From Fulvivirga sp. (GTDB lineage Bacteria; Bacteroidota; Bacteroidia; Cytophagales; Cyclobacteriaceae), in NCBI GenBank assembly GCA_028280565.1, contig JANQLQ010000057.1, positions 1 through 64,000 on the forward strand: a stretch of 64,000 nt of DNA. The letters run 5' to 3'. Under the pieces are notes generated by a model. It was given only the letters and a program-made list of their open reading frames with translations, searched no databases and was not told the origin of the DNA. The first letter of the stretch is position 1; each line of letters starts with the position of its first letter. Of the stretch, positions 54,274 to 63,275 are shown piece by piece. The position numbers were made by a program, and so were the translations under genes.

Positions 54274-54730
54274 GAGGGAATGAGAAACCCACAAAGATTC
54301 ATTTTTTTAGAAGGATTAGCAACTGGCCTTGGCATCTTAATTCATGCGGATGAAGTACAGGCACCTTGACGTTTAGTCCTAGGCTATCAAATTAAAAAAC
54401 AGGGGGAAACAGTTGAGACCAGGAATCAGAAAGAGGAAACCAGGGAAACAACGATACAAACCGTTTCGAATCATCGATCTTCAGCCAAAAATGGTGAATC
54501 TCAATTCGAGTATCCTTTCCAAAATTGCGCCGATGGTACTTTCTCCGAACACTACCGGTTTCCTCTTCCTGATTTCCAATTTCATATTTCTTTACAAGGC
54601 TTCTTTAAACAAAACTTGACAAGCCAGGATCACTCACCCAGCCATAACTAAAAACAAAAAATGTAACGATTTATGGAATTTGGATTATGATCTCATCCTA
54701 TGTGCAGTTAAACCAAAAATTCAAATCGTT
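54274..54730. other. Intergenic region with a long inverted repeat
   Basis: This 457-base divergent gap lies between mutS (minus) and the toroid gene (plus). It contains AGGAATCAGAAAGAGGAAACC at 54421-54441 (21 bases, one over the quoting limit, so key features are given) and its near-complement at 54557-54577, which pair with one mismatch and one bulge across a 115-base loop. A 68-codon open frame at 54413-54619 spans the structure but is not protein-like. A structured RNA or an element end is possible. Confidence 0.5.
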
Positions 54731-56047
54731 ATGACAATACTAAAAACATCGGGGCTTGCCCTCCTCGCCGGGAGTATGCTTATCCTGGCCATGCCCCAAT
54801 CAAGTAAAACCCGTATTCCCACATCGAGCCGGGACATCACCCTATGTATCACTCCACGTGGATGTGTTTTTAGAACTATTTTTGGAGAAGAGGTTTCCAT
54901 ACCCAGCAGGTACCCCACTCCTGGAAAGGTACAATACGCGATTGACAAGGGGTTAGGTTGGATGATACAGGCCCAGCAAGCCAACGGGGGATGGGGAGCC
55001 GGCAGCCACCAGCGGCAAGATGTGTTGGACCCCCATGCCGTACAAACCGACCCGGCCACTACCGCCATGGTAGCCATGGCGCTGTTAAGGACAGGAAGCA
55101 CCTTGACATCCGGTCAATATCGTGATGAACTGAAAAAAGCTTTGTTTTATCTCATAGATGAAGTAGAGTCTACTCCAAGTGACAGGCTCAAGATCACACC
55201 CCTCTCCGGAACCCAGATACAAACAAAACTTGGGAACCATATCGATGCGGTATTGACCGCCCAGTTTTTCTCAAACCTGTTGGATCACTTAGACCATGAT
55301 CAAACTTTGAAAGATCGTGTAAAAACCAGTTTGGACCAATGTGTAGATAAGATCGAACGTGCCCAAAATGACAACGGGAGTTTCAAAGGGGCTGGCTGGG
55401 CTGGTGTTTTACAGTCGTCTATGGCTACCACGGCGCTAGAAGCGGCGGAACATAAGGGGATAGAGGTAGAGAGAGCCGTTTTGGACAAAGCCCGGGAATA
55501 TCAAAAAAGCAATTATAATCCTTCTACCGGTGACGTAAAAATGGAGGAAGCCGCCGGTATTGTGCTTTATTCCGTCTCAGGTTCAGTACGTTCCAGCGCC
55601 AAAGAGGCCCGGAAAGTGCGTGAAAAAATGGCAGATGCTAAAAAGGAAGGGCAGCTAGGGGAAGATGCCGAGGTTTCTATTGAAAACCTTGTCTTACTGG
55701 GGTATAGCCGGGATGAGGCAATGCGCTACACTACATCTTACCAAGTTTACGAGTCCTCAAAAAACAAGGCACAAGAGGATGCCGTCATGGACGGTTTTGG
55801 AAATAACGGGGGCGAGGAGTTTTTGAGCTATTTGCAAACAGGTGAATCCCTCGTGGTGAATAATGATGGAAGCTGGAAGCAGTGGTATCAAAATATCTCT
55901 AACCGGCTCATGAGTATCCAAGAGGAAAATGGAAGCTGGAGGGGGCATCATTGTATCACCAGCCCAGTATTTTGTACTGCCACTACGCTGCTTACGCTTT
56001 CTGTCAATAATGATATTGAGCGTCTTACCTCGCTGGGCCAAGAATGA
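54731..56047 (+). CDS. Secreted alpha/alpha-toroid protein (squalene-cyclase-like repeats)
   Basis: The 438-residue product begins at MTILKTSGLALLAGSMLILAM, a signal peptide. It contains prenyltransferase/squalene-cyclase-type repeats: AIDKGLGWMIQAQQANGGWGAG (about 80-100), with the QW-like GGWGAG, and further segments IERAQNDNGSFKGAG and MSIQEENGSWRGHH. The catalytic DxDD of real cyclases is absent, and the terpene substrate pocket is not apparent. It may instead be a protein-binding toroid like those in the complement/macroglobulin family. The longer frame from 54680 adds non-signal residues. Confidence 0.72.
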   Translation: MTILKTSGLALLAGSMLILAMPQSSKTRIPTSSRDITLCITPRGCVFRTIFGEEVSIPSRYPTPGKVQYAIDKGLGWMIQAQQANGGWGAGSHQRQDVLDPHAVQTDPATTAMVAMALLRTGSTLTSGQYRDELKKALFYLIDEVESTPSDRLKITPLSGTQIQTKLGNHIDAVLTAQFFSNLLDHLDHDQTLKDRVKTSLDQCVDKIERAQNDNGSFKGAGWAGVLQSSMATTALEAAEHKGIEVERAVLDKAREYQKSNYNPSTGDVKMEEAAGIVLYSVSGSVRSSAKEARKVREKMADAKKEGQLGEDAEVSIENLVLLGYSRDEAMRYTTSYQVYESSKNKAQEDAVMDGFGNNGGEEFLSYLQTGESLVVNNDGSWKQWYQNISNRLMSIQEENGSWRGHHCITSPVFCTATTLLTLSVNNDIERLTSLGQE

Positions 56048-56132
56048 AGATTCCCCGGGATATGATAATCTTTACATCATATCCCGGGGAACAACTATGC
56101 CTTCGCTTTGGGTATTTCTTTCGATGTTGGGA

Positions 56133-57041
56133 TCATTTTACCGGGCTTACTTTGTATCCTTCTTTCCTGAGTAACGATACTACCCCTTTTTTAGACCCTA
56201 AATGTCCTGCACCCACTGCAATAAACGTAGGTTTGTCTTTTACTAAAGCCTCTATTTTACCGATCCAGTCTTTGTTCCGTTGGTACAGTAAGGGATCCGC
56301 ATAAGCTGTAAATTGATCATTTTGTAAGATGATCTCAAACAAAGCATGCAGGTCTTGTTTTTTGTAAGCCGCCACCATCCGGTTAAACTCTTCCAATGTG
56401 TCCTCCTTTTCACTGATGGTTTCTACGAGCCAGCTGACCTGGTCTTTCCGGGGTATGTCGTCGAAAAGGCCCACTTGGAAGGCTACGGTTTCCAACCCAC
56501 TCACCTCCAGCTCTCTTTTAGCAGCCTCTTGTACAAAAGAGGTTTCGTAAGAAGCAGGTTGATCGCAGTTTATACTTTTCATCAGCACCATAGAAAGCAG
56601 CGCAAAAGGCTTGACCATACCTAATTGGGACAGGTCTACGCCATAATTCGTTTTAAAAAATTCATTTACCAGTTTTGCCTCTTCGTCACTCAACTCACTG
56701 CTGATGTTCTCTCCATTGGGGCTTACGGACATTTGCTGCATTTTAACCATGATCTGTGGGTCGTCCATATCCAATTCCATCACCACTTGTTCTACATTGT
56801 CAAGTGCTTTAGTAGTAGCATCGGTCATAAAAAAATCATCGGGGCAGATCAGGTGAATGGTACCGTAAAGGTAAGAAGGTTTTGCCAGCCCCTTACCTTC
56901 GATCTTCCACAAGAGTGAGGTAGGACCTTTTTGTGCGTTTACCTGCCCGGCCAATACCATGCCTATTGCAAAACCTACTGCAAAGAATGCCAGCTTAGAA
57001 ATCCCTTTTTGTATCCTTTTTTTCATTCTTTCTACTTTCAT
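56133..57041 (-). CDS. TraB/GumN family protein
   Basis: About 302 residues from the ATG at 57041 (or 297 from 57026); the upstream part of a longer open frame to 57365 is rejected. A signal-anchor helix (about 12-38) precedes the TraB domain: LLWKIEGKGLAKPSYLYGTIHLI near the start and the GAGHLGSKKGVVSLLRKEGYKV close. TraB homologues include a proposed metalloprotease fold (Tiki) with conserved GTIH and GxxH motifs, and both are visible. Envelope-located. Confidence 0.9.
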   Translation of the reverse strand: MKVERMKKRIQKGISKLAFFAVGFAIGMVLAGQVNAQKGPTSLLWKIEGKGLAKPSYLYGTIHLICPDDFFMTDATTKALDNVEQVVMELDMDDPQIMVKMQQMSVSPNGENISSELSDEEAKLVNEFFKTNYGVDLSQLGMVKPFALLSMVLMKSINCDQPASYETSFVQEAAKRELEVSGLETVAFQVGLFDDIPRKDQVSWLVETISEKEDTLEEFNRMVAAYKKQDLHALFEIILQNDQFTAYADPLLYQRNKDWIGKIEALVKDKPTFIAVGAGHLGSKKGVVSLLRKEGYKVSPVK

Positions 57042-57148
57042 GTTAAAGATTTTGATGTATAATTTAGAAATCAATAGGTTAGTAGCCAAATCCTTCGATT
57101 TATTACTTTCCAGGAGTACCCGAAACGGCATTTTACAGGTAAGCGGCT

Positions 57149-57940
57149 TTACAGGCGGATAAAAGGTCGCCCAAGTAGCGCTTGAATTAGCGTGAGCACC
57201 ATAAATGCAAAGTATAGTGCCGAAAAGACAAAGATGATTTGCAGGTCTTTCAGTGGAAACGGCCTGTTGTAAGCCTTGAGGGACAGGGCCAGCAGGGGGA
57301 GTACTTGTATGGCGTGTATGCTTACAAAATGTGACACCCTGAGGTCGCCCGCCACGGTACTCCAATTTGTAAAAGGAAGACCAGGGCCTCCATCGGCTAC
57401 CCCTACAGAATGTTTAAGGTTACCGCCCATCATAAAACCGGTAACGGCACCAAAAAGGAAAATAATAATGCCCAATCGAATGGCCCAGGTAAGTTCATTT
57501 GACAAGTTCACTTCTAACCTAAAATAATCTATAAGTACTACCGCATATACTAAGTATGCTACGGTTATAGCTGTCGCCATCAGCGGGAACATGACCGAAC
57601 CAATAGGGTCAGTAACATTAAAATGAGAAAGTTGGCCGCGGGAAGCTTGGAAGATGATGCAAAAGATCTCGATCAGCATGGTGATCAAAAGGACCCAGCT
57701 AAGGAAATTTACCCACGGCTTGGTATAGGGTAAAGGCTCAAGCATGAATACACTGGTCGCCAGGAAAATCATTATCGAGATCGCAAATTTTAAGGGCTTG
57801 ATCCAAAGATTGATCCCAAGCAACTCCCTGCTTTCAAAAGGGATGAGAAGCAAAATGCACGTCGAAATAAACACAAAAACCAGCGTTCCATAGGCCAGCG
57901 TTTTATTGGCCGCAAATACCTGGGTAAACGTTTCAAGCAA
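57149..57940 (-). CDS. Polytopic membrane protein of unknown function
   Basis: A 263-residue integral membrane protein with about seven predicted helices: 17-35, 47-66, 79-97, 117-139, 150-170, 208-225 and 234-253. Motifs are not recognised; VTGFMMGG and HAIQVLPLLAL may be functional because His is conserved-looking within a helix. It overlaps the ABA4-like gene by 8 bases on the same strand. No soluble partner is adjacent. Confidence 0.75.
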   Translation of the reverse strand: MLETFTQVFAANKTLAYGTLVFVFISTCILLLIPFESRELLGINLWIKPLKFAISIMIFLATSVFMLEPLPYTKPWVNFLSWVLLITMLIEIFCIIFQASRGQLSHFNVTDPIGSVMFPLMATAITVAYLVYAVVLIDYFRLEVNLSNELTWAIRLGIIIFLFGAVTGFMMGGNLKHSVGVADGGPGLPFTNWSTVAGDLRVSHFVSIHAIQVLPLLALSLKAYNRPFPLKDLQIIFVFSALYFAFMVLTLIQALLGRPFIRL

Positions 57941-58352
57941 GACGTTTCGTTTTTAATACTTTTATTCCCGAGAAAGTCAAATACCCGATAGGGCCTAACA
58001 TAAAGCAAAGAAATAAGGACGGTACCACCCAAAGGTGTCGAATGCCATATTTTATGGATTGGTTCACGATCCAATTGCCCACCAATAGGTCAAAGGCTAA
58101 GTAGTGTATCCAGCCGGCCAAAATAACCTCTTCTCGTGCAAAAAGTTGTTTTACCCCATTTAAGCTGCTGAAAGAGGCTGGGTCAAAAGCCGAAATATCC
58201 CTAAAAACATACAAGGCATAAGCCCCCGATAGAAAAATACAAAAAGTATAAATGGTTAAGTTTCTCCAGGGTTTCTTTGGAAATACCATAAGGATCACCC
58301 AAGCCGGTAATACGGCGGTATTGCAGAGTTGGAACACTTCACTGTTTGTCAT
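57933..58352 (-). CDS. ABA4-like (DUF4281) family membrane protein
   Basis: A 139-residue protein with four predicted membrane helices. The segment FAREEVILAGWIHYLAFDLLVGNWIV is the signature of the ABA4-like family, where the plant member is needed for neoxanthin synthesis. Bacterial homologues occur near carotenoid genes in some species; no carotenoid gene is seen here. It overlaps the next gene (polytopic membrane protein) by 8 bases. Confidence 0.85.
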   Translation of the reverse strand: MTNSEVFQLCNTAVLPAWVILMVFPKKPWRNLTIYTFCIFLSGAYALYVFRDISAFDPASFSSLNGVKQLFAREEVILAGWIHYLAFDLLVGNWIVNQSIKYGIRHLWVVPSLFLCFMLGPIGYLTFSGIKVLKTKRLA

Positions 58353-58415
58353 TTCATCTTTCTTTGAAGGACAATAAAATACGTTTTAACTACACCTACT
58401 CCATGTCTTTTGAAC

Positions 58416-58637
58416 TCACTCCAGGATACGGATGGCAAACCCCATTTTTTGAATGTATCGCATAATCGCACCCTGGTCGATCTGCGTGGAAGATTCAACT
58501 CTTAAAACATGATCGGAATCAGCGAGATCAAAATTGATATTAAATTTAGGGAACACGATCCGGAAAAGTCCTTGGACAATACGGGCATCTTTGTGGTCCT
58601 GTATGTTAGTGGCGAATACTTCTATCATGTTAGTCAT
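58416..58637 (-). CDS. Small conserved hypothetical protein
   Basis: The 73-residue protein has a ferredoxin-like alpha/beta pattern (IEVFATNIQDHKDARIVQGLF; FDLADSDHVLRVES; GAIMRYIQKMGFAIRIL). It has no cysteines for metals. It resembles small heavy-metal-associated-like domains but without CxxC. It overlaps the SDR gene by 8 bases. It is translated from the same mRNA. Function unknown. Confidence 0.72.
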   Translation of the reverse strand: MTNMIEVFATNIQDHKDARIVQGLFRIVFPKFNINFDLADSDHVLRVESSTQIDQGAIMRYIQKMGFAIRILE

Positions 58638-59358
58638 TTTTTAAAATATTATCAGCCATAGCAGGCGAGATGCGGTGCATCATTTTCAACAATTTTACTT
58701 TGCCTATGTTCATTTCGTAACGGTCTCTTTCCAGCCCGATCATGAACTCATCCACCAGCTGTGCTGGCGTGATTTTGTCTTTACCCCTACCTTTGGTCAT
58801 GGGGGTATCCACCAATGGTGGTAATACCTCGAACACTTTGATGTTTGACCCTTCCAACTGGTAGCGTAGCGCCTTTGTAAACATATGCACCCCGGCTTTG
58901 GTAGCGCAGTATACCGGGGCAGACTTCTTAGGGCTTAAGGCCAGCCCTGACGAAACGTTGATGATCGCACTTTCTTTGTGCCCCATTAGTAAGGGGACAA
59001 AAGCCGTGCATAGTTTCACTACTGCATTAAAATTCACATCTACTTCGTATTCGATGTCTTTAAACAGCACCTCTCCTGTAAAGCTATAATTATACTGGAC
59101 GCCGGCATTGTTTATAAGCATGTTAACCCCCTTGTATTGACTGTTAATGGCGTCTAAAAGGCCTTCTAACTGGTCTTGATGTGATAAATCGCACTGGTAA
59201 ATATCCAGTTTATATCTCTTGGCCACCGCTTCGAGTTTTTGCCGGCTCCTACCGGTTACCACTACTTCATTACCCAAAACTTTCAGTCGCCTGGCCATCT
59301 CAAGGCCTATCCCGGAAGAACCCCCTGTCAGTAGTATCTTGTTATTGGCTATATTCAT
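58630..59358 (-). CDS. Short-chain dehydrogenase/reductase (DltE-like)
   Basis: The 242-residue protein is a classical SDR: TGGSSGIG (11-18) binds NAD(P), NNAG at 83-86, and the active-site Ser about 137, Tyr150 and Lys154 (VYCATKAG). The sequence pattern around PLVDTPMTKGRG resembles DltE-like oxidoreductases. It is the first gene of a four-gene minus-strand operon with the small hypothetical, ABA4-like and polytopic membrane proteins. Substrate unknown. Confidence 0.9.
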   Translation of the reverse strand: MNIANNKILLTGGSSGIGLEMARRLKVLGNEVVVTGRSRQKLEAVAKRYKLDIYQCDLSHQDQLEGLLDAINSQYKGVNMLINNAGVQYNYSFTGEVLFKDIEYEVDVNFNAVVKLCTAFVPLLMGHKESAIINVSSGLALSPKKSAPVYCATKAGVHMFTKALRYQLEGSNIKVFEVLPPLVDTPMTKGRGKDKITPAQLVDEFMIGLERDRYEMNIGKVKLLKMMHRISPAMADNILKND

Positions 59359-59412
59359 AATTATGGTGTTTACCTGTCAAGCGCATACCATGACGCTACG
59401 CTGAACAGTATA

Positions 59413-61815
59413 TTAAAACTGTATCCTGTAGAGCACATCCGGGAAGAAACCGATCTGGTCTACCCGGTTGATCTCATCCGTGACCTCGTTATACCTTCTC
59501 AAGAATTCATTTTCGCGGTTGGTCACATTTTGCAGGTCTATGAAAAACTGGTGGGAGATATTACGTTTGGCACTGTTCAGTCGTACACCAAATTTCACAT
59601 CCCAGCGAAAGTATTCACCATAGCGCTCGCTGAATGCAATATCATTCCTAAGCACCTCGCGGCCGGCATTAGCACGAGTAGCCTCTAGGTCCACAGGAGT
59701 AAAGGGAACGCCCCCAGCGGTCGTAAGCTTGGTATCAAAGGTCCAGGCATTCTTTCCGCCTTCGCCAAACTTCCATTCTTTACCGAAAAGGAGATTGTAA
59801 ATGACATTATTGTTAAACGCCGTGCTGCGTTCTATACCGTCACTCCCTTCGTAGGTAGATTCGTAAAGCGAAGTGGTCATGAGCATGTAGTATCCTTTGC
59901 TGAAAAACTTCTCTAGGGTCAGCTCTATCCCATAGTTAGTCCCTACACCTTCATTGACCAATGATCCTATTTCTTCAAAAGTAAAGTCTGCTCCTTCATT
60001 GATCACCGAATAGCTGCTGGGGCTTATTTCCACGGGAACATCAAAAATGCTTTGATAGTAAGTTTCCGCTTTCAAACGCCAATCTGAACCGAGGTTACGA
60101 TCATAAGCCAGTACAAAATGGTGACTTTTCATAAAGTCAAGGTCGGTATTGGTAGCCTCAAATTCGCCAGGCGATACCTCTTCTTCAAAAAATAAAATAG
60201 GTGAAGGTATGGCTTGCGCATGAAGGCCATAGGCAAAGCTCCAGCGCTGGTTAGGCCTCGCTTGCCAGCTCACCGCCGCCCGGGGCTCAAGGGCAAAGGC
60301 CTCGGTAAGATCGTGGTATTGCGAATGCAACCCGGCAGTGATGCTCAGCTCATCGGTAAGTTTATGTTCAGCCTGTGCAAACCCTTGGAGGAGATGGTAA
60401 CTTTCGTTAAGGTCACGACTGAGCAGGAAGAAATCCGGGATACCATCGGCGTTGTTATCCGGTATGCTCGCCCGGTTATCCCTGTCTTCTGTAAAAAAGT
60501 CGGGGATATATCGCTCTGCGACTACCCCGGCACGCAGGCTCCATTGAGCGTTGAACTTCTTGTTCAGTGTAGACGCAAATGTAAGTCGGCTTTCCCTATT
60601 TTGGGCATTCACCGCACGGTACTTCGTGATTAAATCACCGTCGCCGTTATTCACAAAGTTATCTTGTAAAAACTCATTGAAGTTGGTAGAGGCGCCTAGC
60701 GAGGTTTTTAGAAAGGTGGTTTTATTTAACCTTAAAGTATGATTAAGCCCCAAAAGTCCTAGTTGATTGTCCACATAAGCATCTTCGTTGGGATTTGCAA
60801 AGAGGTCATCTTCATCAATATCAGCCCCGAGGAAATCGATGTTGCTAAGCCCACCTAAACCAAAGAGCTCAAATTTCCCTAGCTTAGTTTGTCCAAAATT
60901 TATCTTGAAAGAAAGATCTTGATAATAGGGGATAGCACTGGTACCGGTAGCCGCCACGTTGGCAATACCATAACGGTATGAAATCACGAAGGACGAATTA
61001 TTGTCCCGGCTTAAAGGTCCTTCCGCCATAAACTCCAACCCACTAAAAGCACTCAGCTGGCCGGTGAACTCATAGTTATCTGTATTGCCATTCCTAAAAT
61101 TTACGTCAAACACAGCGGCATTAGCATTGCCATATTCGGCAGGAAAGGCACCGGTAAGAAAATCTGACGTACGCAGTAAGTTTGTGTTTAAAGCATTGAC
61201 CGGCCCACCTGTTGTACCTAAGGTAGCAAAGTGATTAGTGGTAGCCACGGGTATACCCTCTATCCTCCACAGTAATCCCACCGGGCTATTGCCCCTGACC
61301 ACAATATCATTACGAGAATCGTTCGGGGCACTCACCCCTGCAAACGTAGTCGCCAAACGAGCGACGTCATTCCTGCCCCCGGAAAATCGAGTGACTTCTT
61401 CCAAGCTAAAAGTGCGAGCACTGACCTTGGCCAATTCATTCAAAGGCAGGTTCTTATCTGCCTCGGCAGTGACAACGACCTCGGCGAGCTTTTCTACAGA
61501 CTCTTCCAGTTGAATGTTAAGTATTACCTCTTTGCCTGCCGTAACCAATACATTAGGAAGCGTAATGCTTTTGTATCCTACGTACTGCACAGCCAGGGAC
61601 TGGCGCCCTACGGGAACACCGTTCAACTTGAACCTTCCATCCAAATCAGTAACTGCCCCGATTACAGGGTCCGATCCCACCAGAATAACCGATGCCCCGA
61701 TCAGCGGGTAATCAGCTTGAGCATCTAAAACCTGTCCTTTCACCGTCTGGGTTTGGCTGTAGGCCGAACAAACCGCAGCAGCCCAGGCCAAGATGATTGT
61801 AGTCATTTTCTTCAT
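59413..61815 (-). CDS. TonB-dependent outer membrane receptor
   Basis: The 800-residue receptor begins with a signal peptide from MKKMTTIILAWAA. It has an N-terminal carboxypeptidase-regulatory-like domain (about 22-105), a plug (about 115-225; the SGGRNDVARLATTFAGV and NDIVVRGNSPVGLLWRIEG segments) and a 22-strand barrel ending in LYRIQF. No SusD partner follows, so it is not a polysaccharide-utilisation SusC pair. The ligand (siderophore, metal, peptide or vitamin) cannot be told. The start at 61815 is chosen because 12 upstream codons precede a typical signal peptide. Confidence 0.93.
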   Translation of the reverse strand: MKKMTTIILAWAAAVCSAYSQTQTVKGQVLDAQADYPLIGASVILVGSDPVIGAVTDLDGRFKLNGVPVGRQSLAVQYVGYKSITLPNVLVTAGKEVILNIQLEESVEKLAEVVVTAEADKNLPLNELAKVSARTFSLEEVTRFSGGRNDVARLATTFAGVSAPNDSRNDIVVRGNSPVGLLWRIEGIPVATTNHFATLGTTGGPVNALNTNLLRTSDFLTGAFPAEYGNANAAVFDVNFRNGNTDNYEFTGQLSAFSGLEFMAEGPLSRDNNSSFVISYRYGIANVAATGTSAIPYYQDLSFKINFGQTKLGKFELFGLGGLSNIDFLGADIDEDDLFANPNEDAYVDNQLGLLGLNHTLRLNKTTFLKTSLGASTNFNEFLQDNFVNNGDGDLITKYRAVNAQNRESRLTFASTLNKKFNAQWSLRAGVVAERYIPDFFTEDRDNRASIPDNNADGIPDFFLLSRDLNESYHLLQGFAQAEHKLTDELSITAGLHSQYHDLTEAFALEPRAAVSWQARPNQRWSFAYGLHAQAIPSPILFFEEEVSPGEFEATNTDLDFMKSHHFVLAYDRNLGSDWRLKAETYYQSIFDVPVEISPSSYSVINEGADFTFEEIGSLVNEGVGTNYGIELTLEKFFSKGYYMLMTTSLYESTYEGSDGIERSTAFNNNVIYNLLFGKEWKFGEGGKNAWTFDTKLTTAGGVPFTPVDLEATRANAGREVLRNDIAFSERYGEYFRWDVKFGVRLNSAKRNISHQFFIDLQNVTNRENEFLRRYNEVTDEINRVDQIGFFPDVLYRIQF

Positions 61816-62044
61816 GGATAATGTGATTTTCGTTGACCCTAAGCTAGGCATGCCCTATGTGTCTAAGAATGACAATATGTATGAAGCCAAGATCATACGT
61901 GTTGACCCGGGAAAAAGGGGCCTAAAACAGGTTTTGCGGTGATTCAAAACCTTATTTCTGCTTAAAAGCCGATTTTCCCGGTTTCGCTTTAGCTTTCACC
62001 GGCTTTAAGGAGCATCTCCTTCATTTTGAAAGGCATTATCCGTT

Positions 62045-62061
62045 ATTTTGTAATACAAAAT
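62045..62061. promoter_or_regulatory. Perfect palindrome upstream of the LytS-like kinase
   Basis: ATTTTGTAATACAAAAT is an almost perfect 17-bp dyad (8-bp arms around a single base), centred 56 bases before the kinase ATG. It may be an operator for the LytTR regulator or another dimeric regulator. Confidence 0.45.
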
Positions 62062-62108
62062 GGCTGCTGAGGTGTTATTCACGGCAAGCAGCCAAAAATC
62101 CAGGCACG

Positions 62109-63155
62109 ATGATAAAAGGTAAATTTAAAGAGGTCCATTTCCGCTGGATCGGTATTTTTCTCGTAGCGGCGGTCATGGCTATGATCTACAAGGAGCCTTT
62201 TGAAAGGTTCGAACAGAAATACCTTGTTTCCCTAACCTTTACCACGGTCTATTGGAATGGGGCCTTTATTATTTTCATGTACTTCCGTAGGCGATATCCA
62301 CAGATCAGGCAAACACCTAAACGTTTGGCGATCACGCTGCTAGCATTATTCCTTCTTCTCACCATTGGTGAACCCTTGCTTTGTCTTTTGTTAAATACAA
62401 AATCCTTCGAGCAGGTTACAGACCCGAGCGTGGTCTTTAGTCATGTAAGTACCAACTTGGTGGTTGCCTTCGGGATCGGCTCGATCTATGAAAATGTATA
62501 CTTCTTCGAACAGTGGAAGAAAAGTATACAATTGAATGAAGCTCTCAAAAACCAGCAGATCCGTACCCAGTTCGAGGTGTTGCAGAACCAAATGAGCCCG
62601 CACTTTTTGTTTAACAGCCTCAATACATTGACCACTTTGATCGCTGAAGACGGTAAGATCGCGATCGAGTTTACGGAAAAGCTTTCGGAAGTGTATCGAT
62701 ATATCCTTCAAAATAAGGATAAAGAGGTGGTCAGCCTAAGTGAAGAATTAGAATTTGCCAAGAATTATGCCTTTCTCTTAAAGATACGCTACCCGGAAAA
62801 TCTTGTCACCGATTTTAACGTAGGTCAGCATTATTTAGACCAGAGCATTGCGCCACTCACGATCCAAATATTGGTAGAGAACGCCATAAAACACAACCGT
62901 ATTTCCAAAAACCACCCGCTACACGTAGAGATTTACGTAGACCAAAACGGTTCTATCGTGGTGAAAAACAATCTTCAAAAGAAAAACGTCATCGAAAAAT
63001 CCACGAAGACCGGGCTAAGCAATATCAGGAAACGATATGCTTATTTTGGACAAGCAAACATCGAGGTGGTCGCCACTGACAGGGATTTCTTGGTCACAGT
63101 TCCCTTGTTACAAATTTCAAACGATACCCGAAAGGCTATGGCCCCCAGGATGTAA
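62109..63155 (+). CDS. LytS-type sensor histidine kinase
   Basis: The 348-residue kinase has four N-terminal membrane segments (about 13-27, 42-58, 75-96, 113-131), a coiled-coil linker and a His_kinase domain: the phosphorylated His165 is in QNQMSPHFLFNSLNTL. The ATPase domain has the N-box ILVENAIKHNRISK and the short GLSNIRKRY G2 box. It is the usual LytS-type sensor of Bacteroidota, paired with a LytTR response regulator 120 bases downstream. The signal is unknown. Confidence 0.93.
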   Translation: MIKGKFKEVHFRWIGIFLVAAVMAMIYKEPFERFEQKYLVSLTFTTVYWNGAFIIFMYFRRRYPQIRQTPKRLAITLLALFLLLTIGEPLLCLLLNTKSFEQVTDPSVVFSHVSTNLVVAFGIGSIYENVYFFEQWKKSIQLNEALKNQQIRTQFEVLQNQMSPHFLFNSLNTLTTLIAEDGKIAIEFTEKLSEVYRYILQNKDKEVVSLSEELEFAKNYAFLLKIRYPENLVTDFNVGQHYLDQSIAPLTIQILVENAIKHNRISKNHPLHVEIYVDQNGSIVVKNNLQKKNVIEKSTKTGLSNIRKRYAYFGQANIEVVATDRDFLVTVPLLQISNDTRKAMAPRM

Positions 63156-63275
63156 CTTTTTCCAATAACGATAGATTTACATTATCTTTAAGATAGGGAG
63201 ACCGATAAGGTCTTGTACATTTCGTAAAGTTCGGTGATGTGCGCAATGCGAGGATACCGGGTTTCTAAAAATAGA

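Noticed and set aside
54413-54619. A 68-codon open frame
   Set aside because: Overlaps both arms of the long inverted repeat and has weak composition.
57042-57365. Upstream extension of the TraB/GumN frame
   Set aside because: Not conserved-looking; the signal-anchor near MKKRIQKGISK is the natural N-terminus.
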